The notes: generated from the letters alone by a model not told the origin. Shown: positions 42,420 through 55,200, counted from the stretch's first letter. The stretch is 64,000 nt of DNA from Trebouxia sp. TZW2008 (GCA_002118135.1 BDIU01000076.1:124001-188000); one strand, 5' to 3'. A program made the numbers and translations.

Positions 42420-44030
42420 AATGACAACTTCAACACAACAATGCCAACAGCAAGAAACATCCGCATCAGCAAATGCATGCAACATGTCAGCTCCAAAGCA
42501 GCAATGCCAGCAGCAGGCGACATCTGTAGTATCCAAGGCAGGCAAAAAGTCCGCTCCGACAGAGCAATTCCAACAGCATATTCTGCAGCAAAAGCAGGCT
42601 TAGCCTAAGCTCCAACACAACAGCGCCAGCAGCAAGCAGCAGCACAGCAGCAAATGTTTGCAAAATGCCATCTTCAATACAGCAATGCCAGCAGCAAGCA
42701 GCAGCACAGCAGCAAATGTTTGCAAAACGCCATCTTCAATACAGCAATGCCAGCAGCAAGCAGCATTTGCAGCAGCAGCAAGAGCAGGCAACATGTCAGC
42801 TTCAGCATGACAGCGCCAGCTACAACACAGCAATGGCAGCAGCAGGCAGCATCTACAGCAGCAAGTTCAGGCAGAAAGTCAGCTCTGCCCAAATGCAGCA
42901 ATGCCAGCAGCAAGCAGCAAAGGCACGTAACATGTCAACTATGACAAAGCAATGCCCGCAGCAAGCCGCATCCACAGCAACAAACGCAGGCACAATCTCA
43001 GTCTCAACACAGCAAGCAGCATATACGGCAGCAAATGCAGGCAAAAAATCAACTACACAACAGCAATGCCAGCAGCGAGCAGCACTCACAGCAGCAAAAG
43101 CATGCCCAAAGTCAACTCCAGTGTAGCTTGCCAGCAGCAAGCAGCATATGCAGCAGCAAATGCTTGCAAAATGTTGCTTCCAATGCAGCAGTGCCAGCAG
43201 CAAGCAGCATTTACACAGCAAGAGCTTGCAAAATGTTGACTGCAATATAGCTATGTCAGCAGCAAGCCGCATTTACAGCAGCTAATGCTTGCAAGTTGTC
43301 AGCTCCATCAGAGCAACGCAACGCCAGCAGCAGGCAGCATCCACAGTAGCAAAAGCCTCATGTGTCCAGCTCCAACATAGCTTTGACACAGCAACGACAG
43401 CTGAAACCCAGCAATGCCAGCAGCCGACAGCATCTACAGCAGCAAAAGCAAGCAACATGTCACTTCTAGTGCAGCAATACCAGCAGCAAGCAGCACTCAC
43501 AGCAGCAACAGCCCAAAGTCAACTCCATCATAGCTTGCCAGCAGCAAGCAGCATACACTTGCAGAATGTCAGCTTCAACACAGCAGTACCAGCAACGAGC
43601 AGCATTCACAGCAGCAAATGCAGGCAAAGTTTCAGCCCCAATCCAGCAATGTCAGCAGCAAGCAGCATTTGCAGCAGCAAAGGCAGGCAAGATTTCAGCC
43701 CAAATACAACGACATCAGAGGCAGGCAGCGTTCAAATCAGCAAAGGCAGGCAGCGTTTCATCCCTGATACAGCAATATGTCAGCTTTGATGCAGCAATGC
43801 CAGCAGCAGGCAGCATATGTTGCAGCAAATGCAAGCAACATGTCATCTTCACTGCAGCAATGCTAGCAGCAACTACCACGGCAAATGCAGGCAAATTTTC
43901 AGCTCTAAAAGTGCAATGCCAGCAGCAAGCATCATCTACAGCAGCAAAGGCAGGCAAAGTTGCAGCCCAAACAGCAACGTCAGCAGCAGGCAGCATTCAC
44001 AGCAGCAAAGTCAGGCAAAGCCAGCCACCA
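42420..44030 (+). repeat. Minisatellite, unit about 63 bp, roughly 25 copies
   Basis: Units read CAGCAATGCCAGCAGCAAGC, AGCATTTACAGCAGCAAA and GCAGGCAAAATGTCAGCTCC, with variation. Best-kept pair: 42681-42744 and 42745-42808. In one plus-strand frame a unit reads QQCQQQAASTAAKAGKVSAP, 21 codons per unit, and stays open for 150-165 codons at a time (42665-43126, 43289-43789, 43566-44048) in shifting frames. No start, splice or family evidence for a gene. It may be decayed coding repeats or a non-coding minisatellite. Confidence 0.85.
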
Positions 44031-44941
44031 GGCTGGTGCACTGTATGATGTTGTGCAAAGCAAGCTCGCCTTGGCAGGACAGAACACTGCTACAGCATGT
44101 CTGGAGCTTCGCTTTGACTGACGAAGGGCAAACATGCAGAGTCGAGCAAATTGCTTTGGCATTGCTGCAAGACCCAAGAATCTTCTGCTATAGCCTTTGT
44201 CGATGCACACGCAGCAGCAGCAACATTTGTTAACTTTATAGTTGAAATAGATGAGAAAGCACGAAGATCTGGACCGCAACATCCCTCTTGAAGTTGCCCT
44301 GACCTCAGAAACAGCTGAACAAATGCTGTAATCGCTTCCACCGCATGCGTCAAAATCAGCATGAAATAACTCAAATTATTAAAATCAGCATTAAATCACC
44401 TCAAGGCAGGGCAGCAAACAACAGAAAGCAGCCTAAGTTCACAAAGTGTCTCACTTGCACTGGCCAGCAAACAACTCAAACGTATACAGATTCCATGACC
44501 TCTGCTCACATATGAATGAGTCAGGGCAAAACAGCCTCAGATAAAGGGGTGAACCGCAACAGCAAAAGCCATTATTACGCGTGATAACAGTAGACTCTGT
44601 GGCACGGCAATAGCAGCTCCGCATGGCAACACAAAAATATGCACTGATCAGCGCGCCAGTTGCAACAGCATCCAGAAAACTGCAGAAAACAAAGAAAAGT
44701 GTATGCTGCTACTAGGCTAGGCATCATAATGGGAGCCTCTGTCTGTAGAGGCAGCCAGGAAAAGCTACATCTTACCACCTGAGATTGCACTCTGCTGGGC
44801 ACAGATCATGCACTGATCACCTTGCCAGCTGAAACAGTACAGAGACAGAACTTCTGCCCTGCCTGTGTTTCACCCCAAAAAATTGACTTATGCAGCGCAA
44901 ACGGTCCACATTCTGACCATGCAATCACTGCGTTTTGCGCA
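44031..44941. other. Intergenic region left of the cupin gene
   Basis: No supported gene. A short block near 44690-44735 (AAAGAAAAGTGTATGC, then CATCATAATGGGAGCCT) also occurs at about 31095-31135 (AAGAAAAGTGTATGCC, GTCATAATGGGAGCCT), so it is part of another dispersed repeat. Confidence 0.5.
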
Positions 44942-45719
44942 TCAGTACTTTGACGCATCAACAAATGTGACTGTTTCACTGCCAATTGTCTCTGCACAAT
45001 GCTCCATGCCTCTCGGCACATATAGCACATCTCCAGGCTCTAATATCACCTGCAAGCACAGCAGTTTATTGATCATTTTTTTGGGTGGTGAATTTCAGGT
45101 AATGTGTCTATCTTTGCTCAGCACTCAATCGATCAATGAATCACTCAATCCAACAAGCTTCTGAGCGATCAATCTTGTATCTGCGTGTGCAAAAGATATG
45201 TCAGAAAAAGCTGCGTCACTACTTCATGACTCTGCTAAGCAGGCTTGTGCTTGCAGTGCTTCCTGCTGGTATGCACTTCAAGGCGGTGGCAGTGCTGTGC
45301 AACAGTGTAAATTGCACATGCTTCAAGGGGCCACTCAGTGCATGCAAACACTGACTCCTGCTGCAGAAGAGTGCGGCCTGGCGGTTTTGCTCTGAAACAG
45401 CAGAGATGGTCAGGGAGTGATCACACCTCTCCTTGATCTCGGCTTGTGAACTTGAAGCGCCCTGTGATGATGGAGTCTTTCTTATCACAGCTGTGAGTGT
45501 GATAGCCAAACTGAGTACCAGGTGGAAATTGATACGTGCTGCCTGTGTAACCTTCACTCCGCAGTCTGCACGTTGGAAAGCTCTTTGCTGAGCAGGGTAC
45601 AGGCTGCAACTGCAGTGTATACTCTCAGGTAACGAGAAGCTACCAACCTGTCTAGCATGGTCTTCTTTGACAATGTTCCGTACTTCTTTGTGTCCCACCT
45701 TCAGTGAAGCATTTTGCAT
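44942..45719 (-). CDS. Small single-domain cupin protein
   Basis: Three exons: 45719-45648, about 45582-45427, and 45049-44942. The domain has the cupin 1 motif in TQFGYHTHSCDKKDSIITGR (His-X-His, with a Lys-Asp where an acidic ligand is expected) and a second motif in EPGDVLYVPRGMEHCAE, ending in TVTFVDASKY. The protein is about 110 residues, normal for one-domain cupins of bacterial or algal type, which have diverse roles; substrate and function cannot be told. The N-terminus MQNASLKVGHKEVRNIVKED precedes it. The exon 2 start is uncertain: the best-looking acceptor (GTGCAG, exon from 45565) would put it out of phase, while an AAAG at 45582 keeps phase. Confidence 0.72.
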
Positions 45720-46738
45720 ATCAGTCCTGTTCTGCCTTGATTGACTCAACGACGAGGTCTAGCAAGTAAGGCTGCACCTTTCGACTTGTAGAGCCATGCT
45801 AGTTAGCGGTTTCAAGGCTCTGCCTCGCACACGTCTGGTAGCAAAGCTGCTTCTCACAGCGGAACCTCCAGGAGTTATCTGGCTACAAGCGAGCATGCTA
45901 GTTCGTGAGCGTCACGCTGTCGCGGTGGTGCGTTGAGCAAGTATCGATTTATGCAGCAGCTCTCGACGACTTGAAGCGGTGAATATTTGCCGCAGTCTCA
46001 TCGGCGTCTGCTATTCGCTTGACTGATCGATGTCGGTGCACTGTGCAGCAAAACAGAACTGGACATGACTCATATCGTAGTCACAGCCTGGAACTCTTTG
46101 TGTTGCACACACAGGCAGACGCACACTGAAAATGGCTCGGAGTAATCACCTTAGCAATACACGTGATTGTGGGTGATCAACATGTCTGCGTACACACACT
46201 GCACAATGCAACACCTTGGATGCACAGCTGGTCCTTTTTGTACCCAGAGACTGCACCTCCTCATAGCACTCAGCTTTCCCACATCATGCTATCATGTGAC
46301 ACAAGCTTTTGCTGCTCAAGATTCCAAATGTTAGCTTCTTCACAGCATTCACACAAAATTGCTGTACAGCACGCACAAGCACAAAACACACACATTGACG
46401 AGGTCGAGAGCTATGTGAGCAGCAACACTAATCATAGCCCTTGCTCACACCTTCAAGCTGTGCCAAACCGTTTGGGCTTGGTCAAGACTACAATACAGGG
46501 CTCACCATTCCCTCAGGGCCTACAGCATGGTCTGACAATATCTTAGTAAGACACTCTACTTTTCATGAGTTCAAATGACTTCTAAGCTAGCTTTGCATCA
46601 AAAATGTCGATTGCATCCATGATCTCCAAAACTGCTTGTACTCAAAAAGGCTTCTGATCTGACGCCTAGCAGCTTGAAACTTTCTTTTCTTGTTGTTGCT
46701 TTCTTTTCTGTTGTTTCAATTTGCTTTGTTGGAGCCAA
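45720..46738. other. Intergenic region between cupin and INSIG-like genes
   Basis: No supported gene. One plus-strand open frame of 127 codons (46163-46546) has no recognised pattern or codon bias. It includes the cupin promoter and the 3' flank of the INSIG-like gene. Confidence 0.45.
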
Positions 46739-48856
46739 TCAGGCCTTGAGCTTCTTCCAAACATAGCGACCAAAGTTGCCTGTGCCAGTAGCATATTGTG
46801 CATAGCACCAGCCAGCCCAGTGAGGCACTCCGAAGAAGTCTGGTCTATCATAGTGCCACAGATGCAACACGTTTACAATGAAGGTCTCTGTAAGGGGCGC
46901 TCCAACAGTCAACAGGGCTGCCAGGAACAGCCCTTGCTTAGTGTTGTCAAAAGCCTTCCAGTTGAGGAATGCTGTGACTGCAAGTATGCCTGAGCACTGC
47001 CAGTGGGGAAAGTCATTCAGGTAGATGTAGCCGCTGAGCAGGAATGCTGATACAATGGATCCCCACATAAGCAGATTCCATGCTAAGCTGCCTGCTTTGC
47101 CGTCTGAGTTTACGGCAATGGTGGCTGGGTCACCTGCATTGTACTCATCAGCTAACACCTGCACAAGGACAGTAACAATAATCATTTTCAATACACTTCT
47201 AGCACAAGTGCTAGGTGTGTGTGACCCAAGTCCTGTTCCGCCAGGCAGGCTTGTATAAAGCCTCTCTGCTAGGGGCAAAAGACAGTGATGGACAAATGGG
47301 AGTTTGGTCCAGCAGCCAACCCTGATACTTTCCTCACACCTTGCAAGCTGTAATAACTTGCTGCCAGCTAGAAGTTTGCAGGATGTGCGTTGTCAGACAC
47401 AATACAGCAACAGCAATGACACCTGTGAGCATTCATGTGCAGCTGGGCTAGACAAAATGATGTAGCCAAGGTGATAAGTGTACTATGTGGGCACGATTGA
47501 CCCCTTGGTCATTCAGCATCAGGATTTGGTCAGGGCTGATATGCATGTGTAGAGCAGATTACTTGTTTAGAGGATAGCTTTGAACATACAAAAGACAAAC
47601 ATGCCTTTGCAAAAGGCTGCAATAAAATATGCACAGCAAAATGCTTGGCACCCCTTAAGGCATGCATCAAGTACATTGACCAGCAGTACAGAGTACATGT
47701 ACCTAGTAACCTCACTGGCAAACATGATGATCAGTGTGGTGGCAAGCATCACAGAGTACATGCATAAATTACCTGTAGGTACGGGAACAGGAGCCAGATA
47801 GGGGCTAGCAAAAGCGGTACCAAGCCAGACTCCTTTGCAATGCCAATGTCAAAAACCTGTGGGTTGTACGCTTGTATCTGTGCCTTGGAGACGTCAATGT
47901 TGAAGGTGAAATAGTCATACACCTACAGACATGGCAAGCTGTCAGGAAACCGTCATTGAGCAGCAGGATTCATTCATTCATTCATTCATTCATTCATTCA
48001 TTCATTCATTCATTCATTCATTCAAGGGCATATTAGACAGGCTGAGCAGGCCCAGCTAGGTAAATGCATGTTGAGCAATAGGAGTGCTGGCGCCAGGCGT
48101 GCACAGATCATGGCAAGGTTGCCTTTGCACTCCCGGCAAGATTTCAGCATTGGCAAGTGTAAGGTGGCAAATTCAGTGCTTGCTCAATGACCATATATGC
48201 ATGAACATTTACCGGATTGCTGCAGCCATGTGTTGCTGTCAAGTAGCAAGAGAAGGAAGCTGACCGGCAAGTTGGGGTTGTTATGAGAAATTTGAATGAG
48301 TGAACCAAAAGTGACCCCTGCTAGGAGACCAAGGCCTAGGAAGGTAGTCCAGGACACGTTGCTGTCATTCAAGCGTCCCTGGGCAGCTGCTAAGCCTTGG
48401 AATAGCCCTGTTTGTCGAGCTGCTTGGACTGGCTTTTTTGCCGCCTGCGCTGCTTGCTCCCCTCGTCCTTGAGCTCGCGTGGCCTGAGGTCTGAGATGAG
48501 CAGATTGGCAGGGTCTGCAGTGTTGACCCTGTGCAGCAGGGCAAGCAACGCATTTAATGCGGGCCGCAAATAGGTGATCAACACAAGCATGTCTCTTGCC
48601 GCAGATCAAAACAGACATGCAGTGCTTGTAGTCGCCCTGCACTGCTGATCACAGCACATATTATGCATAGCATGCAAGTTCAGCCTCGACGCCTTTCGCC
48701 TGCGGGGGATGCAGATCAAGCAATGCATTGCAACTGTACTAACCGCTCAACACAGTGCAGCGAGATTACCTGCAAACGACTCTGCTGCACTGGGTTGACA
48801 AGTTTACTCCGAAATCTGATGCCGACTTGCCTTTGGGACAACTGCGACGTCATCAT
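46739..48856 (-). CDS. INSIG-like multi-pass membrane protein
   Basis: Four exons, all phase 0, give 306 residues: 48856-48770, 48528-48265, 47922-47773 and 47158-46739. The N-terminal ~90 residues are Gln/Ala/Arg-rich. Five or six hydrophobic helices follow, beginning with TFLGLGLLAGVTFGSLIQI. The C-terminal part has NWKAFDNTKQGLFLAALL, HLWHYDRPDFFGVPHWAGW and GTGNFGRYVWKKL. This order (W-FD, then Y--PDF, then GN-GR near the end) resembles INSIG proteins, which in animals and fungi hold SCAP or HMG-CoA reductase in the ER in response to sterols. The match is by eye and algae lack a classical SREBP system as far as is known, so the role is open. It diverges from the CBM20 gene across 411 bp. 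Confidence 0.6.
47170..47262 (-). repeat. Dispersed repeat family 3, copy 3
   Basis: On the minus strand ACAAGCCTGCCTGGCGGAAC, ACTTGGGTCACACACACC, then AATGATTATTGTTACTGTCC. Inverted relative to 19500-19575 and 30731-30824. Within the last INSIG-like intron, just beside the acceptor at 47158. Confidence 0.65.
47969..48080 (+). repeat. Dispersed (ATTC)n-anchored repeat, copy 2
   Basis: A perfect (ATTC)n tract of about 55 bp is followed by AGACAGGCTGAGCAGGCC, CAGCTAGGTA and TGAGCAAT. Same order as at 4762-4864. It lies in an intron of the INSIG-like gene, antisense to it. Confidence 0.7.
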
Positions 48857-49267
48857 GCTGGACCAGACGTTCTAGCTTTGCAGCAGCGCTCTATTTCCAG
48901 ATCACAGGATGATTGACCTGAGATTAATGACAAGGACACACTACTGAGAGCGTATTGTCGAGGTCAAAACTATGCCGAAACCTTGTTTGAAGCTCCGCCT
49001 TGTATCGGAGACTGAAGTAGAAGAGCGCATTTGAGTCAAACTCAAAAAGCTGACTCGGAGCTTTTGAGTCAGTTGACTTGCTGTGATCGTGAGCTTGTAT
49101 GAAGCCCAGCGTACCCATTCTATCGGGGTAACAAAGGATGCGCGTTTGCCGGCATAGGATAGCGCTCACTTGCACAAACGCACGCTTGCTAGCATGACTC
49201 GTTGCGCTGAGGGCTAGTTAAGCTAGCGCGGGACCAGCAGCAACTGTAAGCCTACACGAGGCCAGGT
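48857..49267. promoter_or_regulatory. Shared divergent promoter region (INSIG-like / CBM20)
   Basis: The 411 bp between the minus-strand ATG at 48856 and the plus-strand ATG at 49268 must hold both promoters. No clear TATA box or other motif was recognised. Confidence 0.5.
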
Positions 49268-52200
49268 ATGTTGGCTTGTACCGGCAAACTTGGCCTAGCT
49301 CCGATCTTCCCAGCACCAACTGGTCACAGAAGCAGTCGGATCTTTCCTCAATTTACGGACTCGCAGCGTCGTCAGATTTCTGTGAGACCGGCAGGTGGAG
49401 ACTCGTTTACGCTGAGCAGACCAGAATTTCTGTCAGCAAGCTATAGCTTGCCTCTTTGTCTTGCAGGCAGCGCAGCGTCGCCTTGCCTCCTAAACCGTCT
49501 TAGAGTCCGATGTCGCGGGGTCCACGTCGTTGCTGAGGTGAATATCTGTCAGCTTGCAGCTTGCTCATTACACCATTATTTTGGACTGCTTGTATGCACC
49601 CCATTGCATTTGCTCGAGCCATTTTGAGCCTGCACCTTTGCTGCAGGCACAGCAGGAGCAGCAGGAGCAGCACTCTCCACGTTCTGCAATCACGCAGCGG
49701 CGTGTCAGCTTCAGGACCCAGCATCAAGTGAACTTTGGAGAGGTGATCAAGATCATAGGACAGGGTCCACAGTTAGGCAAATGGGATGTACGGCATGCTC
49801 CAGGTACGTGAAGCATAGTCTGCCTGCACTCTACGCTTGCTGTATAAGACATGATCAGATCACAAAAGGGTCTCAGGTCTCAGACAAGCCTGTGTCTTGC
49901 CTTTGGGTACGCCGCATGAAGTGCCCTTGCTATGCTGCGCCCCAGCAGCCACTTGACATTATGTTGTATTGTGTCCCTGGAACAACAGCAACGCTGACCT
50001 CTGCCGCTTTGTTGTTGCTCAACTCAAGCCAATCTTGAGGCCCCAGCTTTGCATTCTCAATGCACCTCATTCAGGTCCTGTTATTGCATTTCAAACTGAC
50101 AATAAGCTTTGCATCCTCAATGCACCTCATTCAGGTCCTGTTATTGTATTTCAATCTCGCAATAATGCGCTTGCAGCCATGGAATGGTCAGCAGAAGACA
50201 ACTGGCATCTGGAGGTGGACTTGTTTCCAGGCATCACTGACTTCAAGTGCGCAGTGGTGCGCTCTGACGGCAGCGTGGTGGTGTGGGAACCTGGGGCAAA
50301 CAGGACTGTAGAGGTATAATGTTTGCTCAAGTACACCTTCTGCATGTGTGGCAGCAAGGCTTGCCATTGACTGAACATGAGAGTCAAGCATGCTTATTGC
50401 ATGGAGGTCGGCTGTGTTGAATCTGTTTGAACGCTCAGGTGAGCGCCTAGATTGGCCTTTGAGACCTGCGTGGCTTTTGGACAACCCTGATGGGTGCAAA
50501 ATCTTGTCACCTGTGTGCGCAAGTGCCTCATGAGCAGTCAATCTCTGTTTTACATGTGAAACGCAGCACTAGCAATGCAGGCCATGAAGCATGCATGGGA
50601 GCAGACTGTTTGCATACTTGGCCAACTGCAAAGTGTGTTTTGATGCGACCAGGTCTGTACTGTAGGTTGCAGGTGCCTCATGAGCAGTCCAACTGAGCCA
50701 TACATATCAAGTGCACCTGGAGCAACACTGCAATAACACTATCCATGCCCTGAAGTCTTCATGCAGCAGACTGCATGCATGCTTGACCTGCCCCAAAGTG
50801 CACTCTGATGGGGACTGGATTTGCCATGGTTGCAGGTGCCACACGAGCAGTCAGACTCAGCCATACATGTCAAGTGCACCTGGAGTAACACAGGCAACAC
50901 CATTCAGGCACTCAGCATGGACGAAGACGATACTGCTGATTTTGTTGCTGACAGCATGGATGAGGAAGACCATCCCGTGAGATCTCTTTCTCTTCAATCA
51001 AAGTTTGAAGGGCTGGAATGCAATCCTCTCATCTTTTTGCTGTGACTCGCTTTTATTTAGCTTGGCCTCAAAACATCAATTGCACCATGTTCCACCTGTT
51101 GGGTTTATGTTGCAATTCTTGCAAGTCTGTTAATGGGTGTGTGCTACCAAATGTATTGCAGACTGCCATTCATGTGCTTGTCAGCATTCTGGCACAAATG
51201 TGCTTGGCGCTTGCTGCATCCGACAGTCCCAATGTGTGCAGCCACCTTTGGCAGGTTGCAACCCATGTTCCTGTGAGCATGGCATAGCAGCCCCCAGTGC
51301 CCAGTGCTTTGTTCACTGTGTCTTTCGAACAAACCAAACATTCACCAGCATGCCAGCCATCGAGACAAGCTGAATGTGGCATTTCAGTTCAAGATACTGA
51401 TAGATGAGATATCTAGCACAAATGCTGCATACGTATGTGTGGGTCACTGCGCATGGCACCACAGGGCACATTCATGATGTATGGGCAAGCCAGGGCGTCA
51501 AGCAGCATGCCCAACAATGACACAGACTCACCTGTGGTGCCTGGCAGCACTCAGCCAGAGAGCAGCCCTGAGAAGCGGCAGGGGGAGTTCAGTGATGTTG
51601 ACGAAGGAGACCTGGAAAAGGTAAAGCACTAGACTGTAACTGAATTTTGTCTTTGCTGAAGCCATTGCTGATGGATGGTGCACCCGGCACAGGAAAAAAT
51701 CAACGCAGCAGTGCAATACAAGTGTGGCTCTGGTCATCAGCTGTGTTGCAAGACCTGTTGTTGGTCAAGTAGATCTGGACCAAGCTTCTGGCTGAGATGG
51801 GCTGCAAGACTGAGTGGGTCTGTCAAACCAGCACCACAGCATCTGCTAAAGTTATGGAGCTCCGTCAGGTTGCTTCGCAGCTTCATCAACCCTCTTTCTT
51901 CAATCAAATGAGTGCTCTGGCACAAAAGGATCAGGGGTCAGATGGGCAGCAATCATGTTGTTTGCAAGGGCAAGGAAGGAAATGCCTGCAGTAATCCCTT
52001 TGTATCAGAAGTGCAGGCAAATGAAGGCCAGGCGGGCAGCAACCGTGAGAGGGTGCGCCAGCAATCAGGCGCTGGTGGCATCACCTTCCTGCCTTGCTTT
52101 CCGCCTTGCTGACCCTGGTTTCATCATTGCCTTTTCTTCTTTTCTGTGCTCTCCCTATGCCTTGGAAGTTCAGGCAAATGAAGGTCAGATGGGCAGCAAC

Positions 52201-55200
52201 CAGGAGTGGGTGCAGGAGCAATCAGACACTGGGCAGACACGAGACAGCGCCTCCCTGCCTGTCCTTTTCTCCTTTGAATTGTCTGCCTCCTTCTTTGCTC
52301 TCTTCTTTGCTTTTCCTTCACTCTCTTTTCTTTGACTGTATGCTGGAAGTGCAGGCAAGCAAGGGCCAGATGCGCAGCAACCAGGAGAGGGTGCAGCAGC
52401 AAGGCAGTGGCCAGAAGGACGCCACCACCTCCCTTCCTTTTTCTTCGCTTCTTTTCTTTTCTTTTTTGTCCTTTCTTTTGTATTGCCTTTCTGTTGCAAG
52501 TGCAGGCAAACCAAGGCCAGATGAGCAGCAATGGAGACAGAGTGCAGCAACAGTCAAAAAGTGGGCAGAAGGGAGCCACTACCTCCCTGGCTTACTTTGT
52601 CTCCTTTTATGGTTTGTTTGTTCATCAATCTTTGTATTTGTAGGCAAATCAAGGTCAGATGGGCAGCAACAAAGAGAGGGTACAGCAGCAATCAGGCGCT
52701 GGCCAGAAAGAGGCAACCACCTCCCTGCCGGGCAAACGGGAATCAGGGCAGCGGGACCAGTCTGGTGTGCAAGATGACAATGCTCAAGGACAGGTCTGCT
52801 TTCATTCCAAGAATCATCTTCGTTTGGAGACGGTCTCTACGACATGATTTGCACTGTCCCCAAGCGCTATCATGTGCAGGATACAGTCTAAGAACTGGTG
52901 AACAGCCATCAGGACAGCGCAATCAGTATGACGTGCAAAATGATGTTACTCAAAGACAGGTCTTCCTTGATGACATCAGTCCTGAGGTTTTGAAGCAGCC
53001 TTTATGACCGTGTCTGCTTTGCGCATTGGTTGTGTGCTTGTATTGCATGTCATGCCTGCTTTCTCTTGCCTGCCTTGGAAACAGACCAAGGGCTGCAGGA
53101 CCAGTCTGGTGTGCAAGATGACAGCGCTCAAGGACAAGCCTCACTGCACGTCAGTACTGTGTCCTGAGGATGGCGCCATGCAACCTGCAAACGGATGCCT
53201 GGGCTATAATGTCTCACAGTCATTGTTTGGGAAATCTGTATTGATCAATGCCAAACTGATCTGTGACATCATATCGACATGTCATTGGCGTCTTGTCAAT
53301 GGTCATGTCGGTTGCAGGATTTGGCACCTGGGCAGGGCGTGCAGCTGGATGAGGTAGAAAGCGGCGACCAGGATCTCAAAGAGAACCCTGCCTCCTCCAG
53401 GAACCCTAAGCCAGGCCTGCCAAAGGTATTCCCTCCTTGCACCCACTTGCATCTGCCGTCATGCATGAACAACACGCAGTTACGCATGCCATCATGCACT
53501 CACATGTGTCAGATCAAAAGGCACACAGCACACCAGCCCAGGCAGTGACAGTCTCACTTTGGTAGCTCTTGTTACTGAATAAACAGCTTCAGCTCCAAGT
53601 CCTTCTGCTGCGTGATGCCATACTTCTTGAGCAAACAGCTGCAGCAAGTGATTAACTCTAAGCTTGTAGGTCACTCTGTGCTCACTGCACTGCTTTTCAT
53701 CATGTCTGACAGGACTTGCAGTTACTGGCTGATGTCAGGATGGTCATTGCATTGTCATGCAGCAGATATGTGCATCAATGTAATGGCAGCCTGCGTGAAC
53801 AGCAGCAAGTCAGCATTTCAGCTTGTGCAGCAACTCAGCATCTGGAGCCATGCAGTATAGTCCCTCACTGACAATTGCTGTGTTGCTGTGTTACAGGCCT
53901 TCAGCAATGAACAACCATCCAGCAGTGGTAGCTCAGGACAGTCACCTGCGCAGTTGGCAGCAGCCCTGGCAGGGCTGTTGGCTGTGCCAGTTGTGGCTTG
54001 GTCAGAGTACACCCTCAAAGCTACTGGTGAGCATCGCTCTTCTTGTGTTGTGCTTGATCTCGAGTTTGCTCAGGGAGGCTTGTTCAGCGTACACTCTCAA
54101 GTCTACTGGTGAGCATTGCTCTGCTTCCATTCTGCTTGATCACAGCTCACCTCTGGGTGGGTACGTCAGAGTGTGCTCTCAAGTCTAATGGTGAGTCTTA
54201 CTCTGGCTCTACCATGCTTGACTGGACAACATGTGTAAAATATACACCTCATGCTGCTGTGCAGTGTCTATGCAGTTTCAGAATGTCTTTCGTTTGCAGC
54301 ACACCTGTGAAAAGTTTTTGCAGCTGTGTAGTCTCAGAGCATGGCTAGCTACTCAAGTGCTTTGCAGCTGGTCTGCGGCATTGATGCAACTGCAGATGCT
54401 CTTGGCACCTCTGACATCCTTTAGCAAGGCGTCCCAAAACTGAAGATCCTGATGCAGGCTAGCCCAGGAGGATTGCTTGGGGCTGCAGAGGGGGTCAGCT
54501 CCCTGATGCAAAAGTCAGTTCACAATTTTGAGCAAACATATGTCATCTTGCTGCAGGGTGTGGGTTGCCACCTGGCCCAGGGGATTCACTGGGGGCTGCA
54601 GAGGGGTTGAGCTACTTGACTATCGCTGCATCGGCCATCTGGAGTGTGATCTCAAAGCTGAGGCCTGGCCGCAGGCTGACCCGTCGTCTGTGCCAACACT
54701 GACCAACATCATCCAGACTTGAGAGTCTTGCTGCAGGCTGTGGGTTGCCACCTGGCCCAGGGGGTTTACTTGGGGCTGCAGAAGGGTTGAGCTACCTGAC
54801 TGTTGCTGCACTGGCCATCTGGAGTGTGACGTCAAAGCTGAGGACTGGCCGCAGCTTGCCCAGCGGTGAGACAAGCTTGTATGCTGAGCAGTCACAACTC
54901 CAGATGCTGAGCACTGACAACTTTGCATGCTTGGCAGTCACAACTTGACCTGCTCATCACTCACAAGTTTGCATGCTATGCAGCAGTCACACCTTTGCAT
55001 GCTTAGTGGCCGCAATCAGACTTCAGCAGTCACAGCATCACATGCTCAGCAGTCGCGACTTGACATGCTCAAATACACAACAGTCACGACCTCCCAAGCT
55101 CAGCAGTCACACCTTCACACATGCAGCAGTCACAGGCAGAGCAACGGCAACACTTTACGCACTCTCCTTTCAGCATGTGCTGGACAACTGTTTTGTCAGG

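Noticed and set aside
42600..43272. Leu/Cys-rich minus-strand frames suggesting a membrane protein
   Set aside because: Reverse reading of the CAG-rich minisatellite; no start, domains or splice partners.
42420..44030. Regular repeat that might be a CRISPR array
   Set aside because: Units are contiguous and degenerate with no unique spacers, and the genome is eukaryotic.
45219..45749. 176-codon open frame on the minus strand covering cupin exon 1
   Set aside because: It runs through the exon 1 donor into intron sequence; only its first part (MQNASLKVGHKEV) is real coding sequence.
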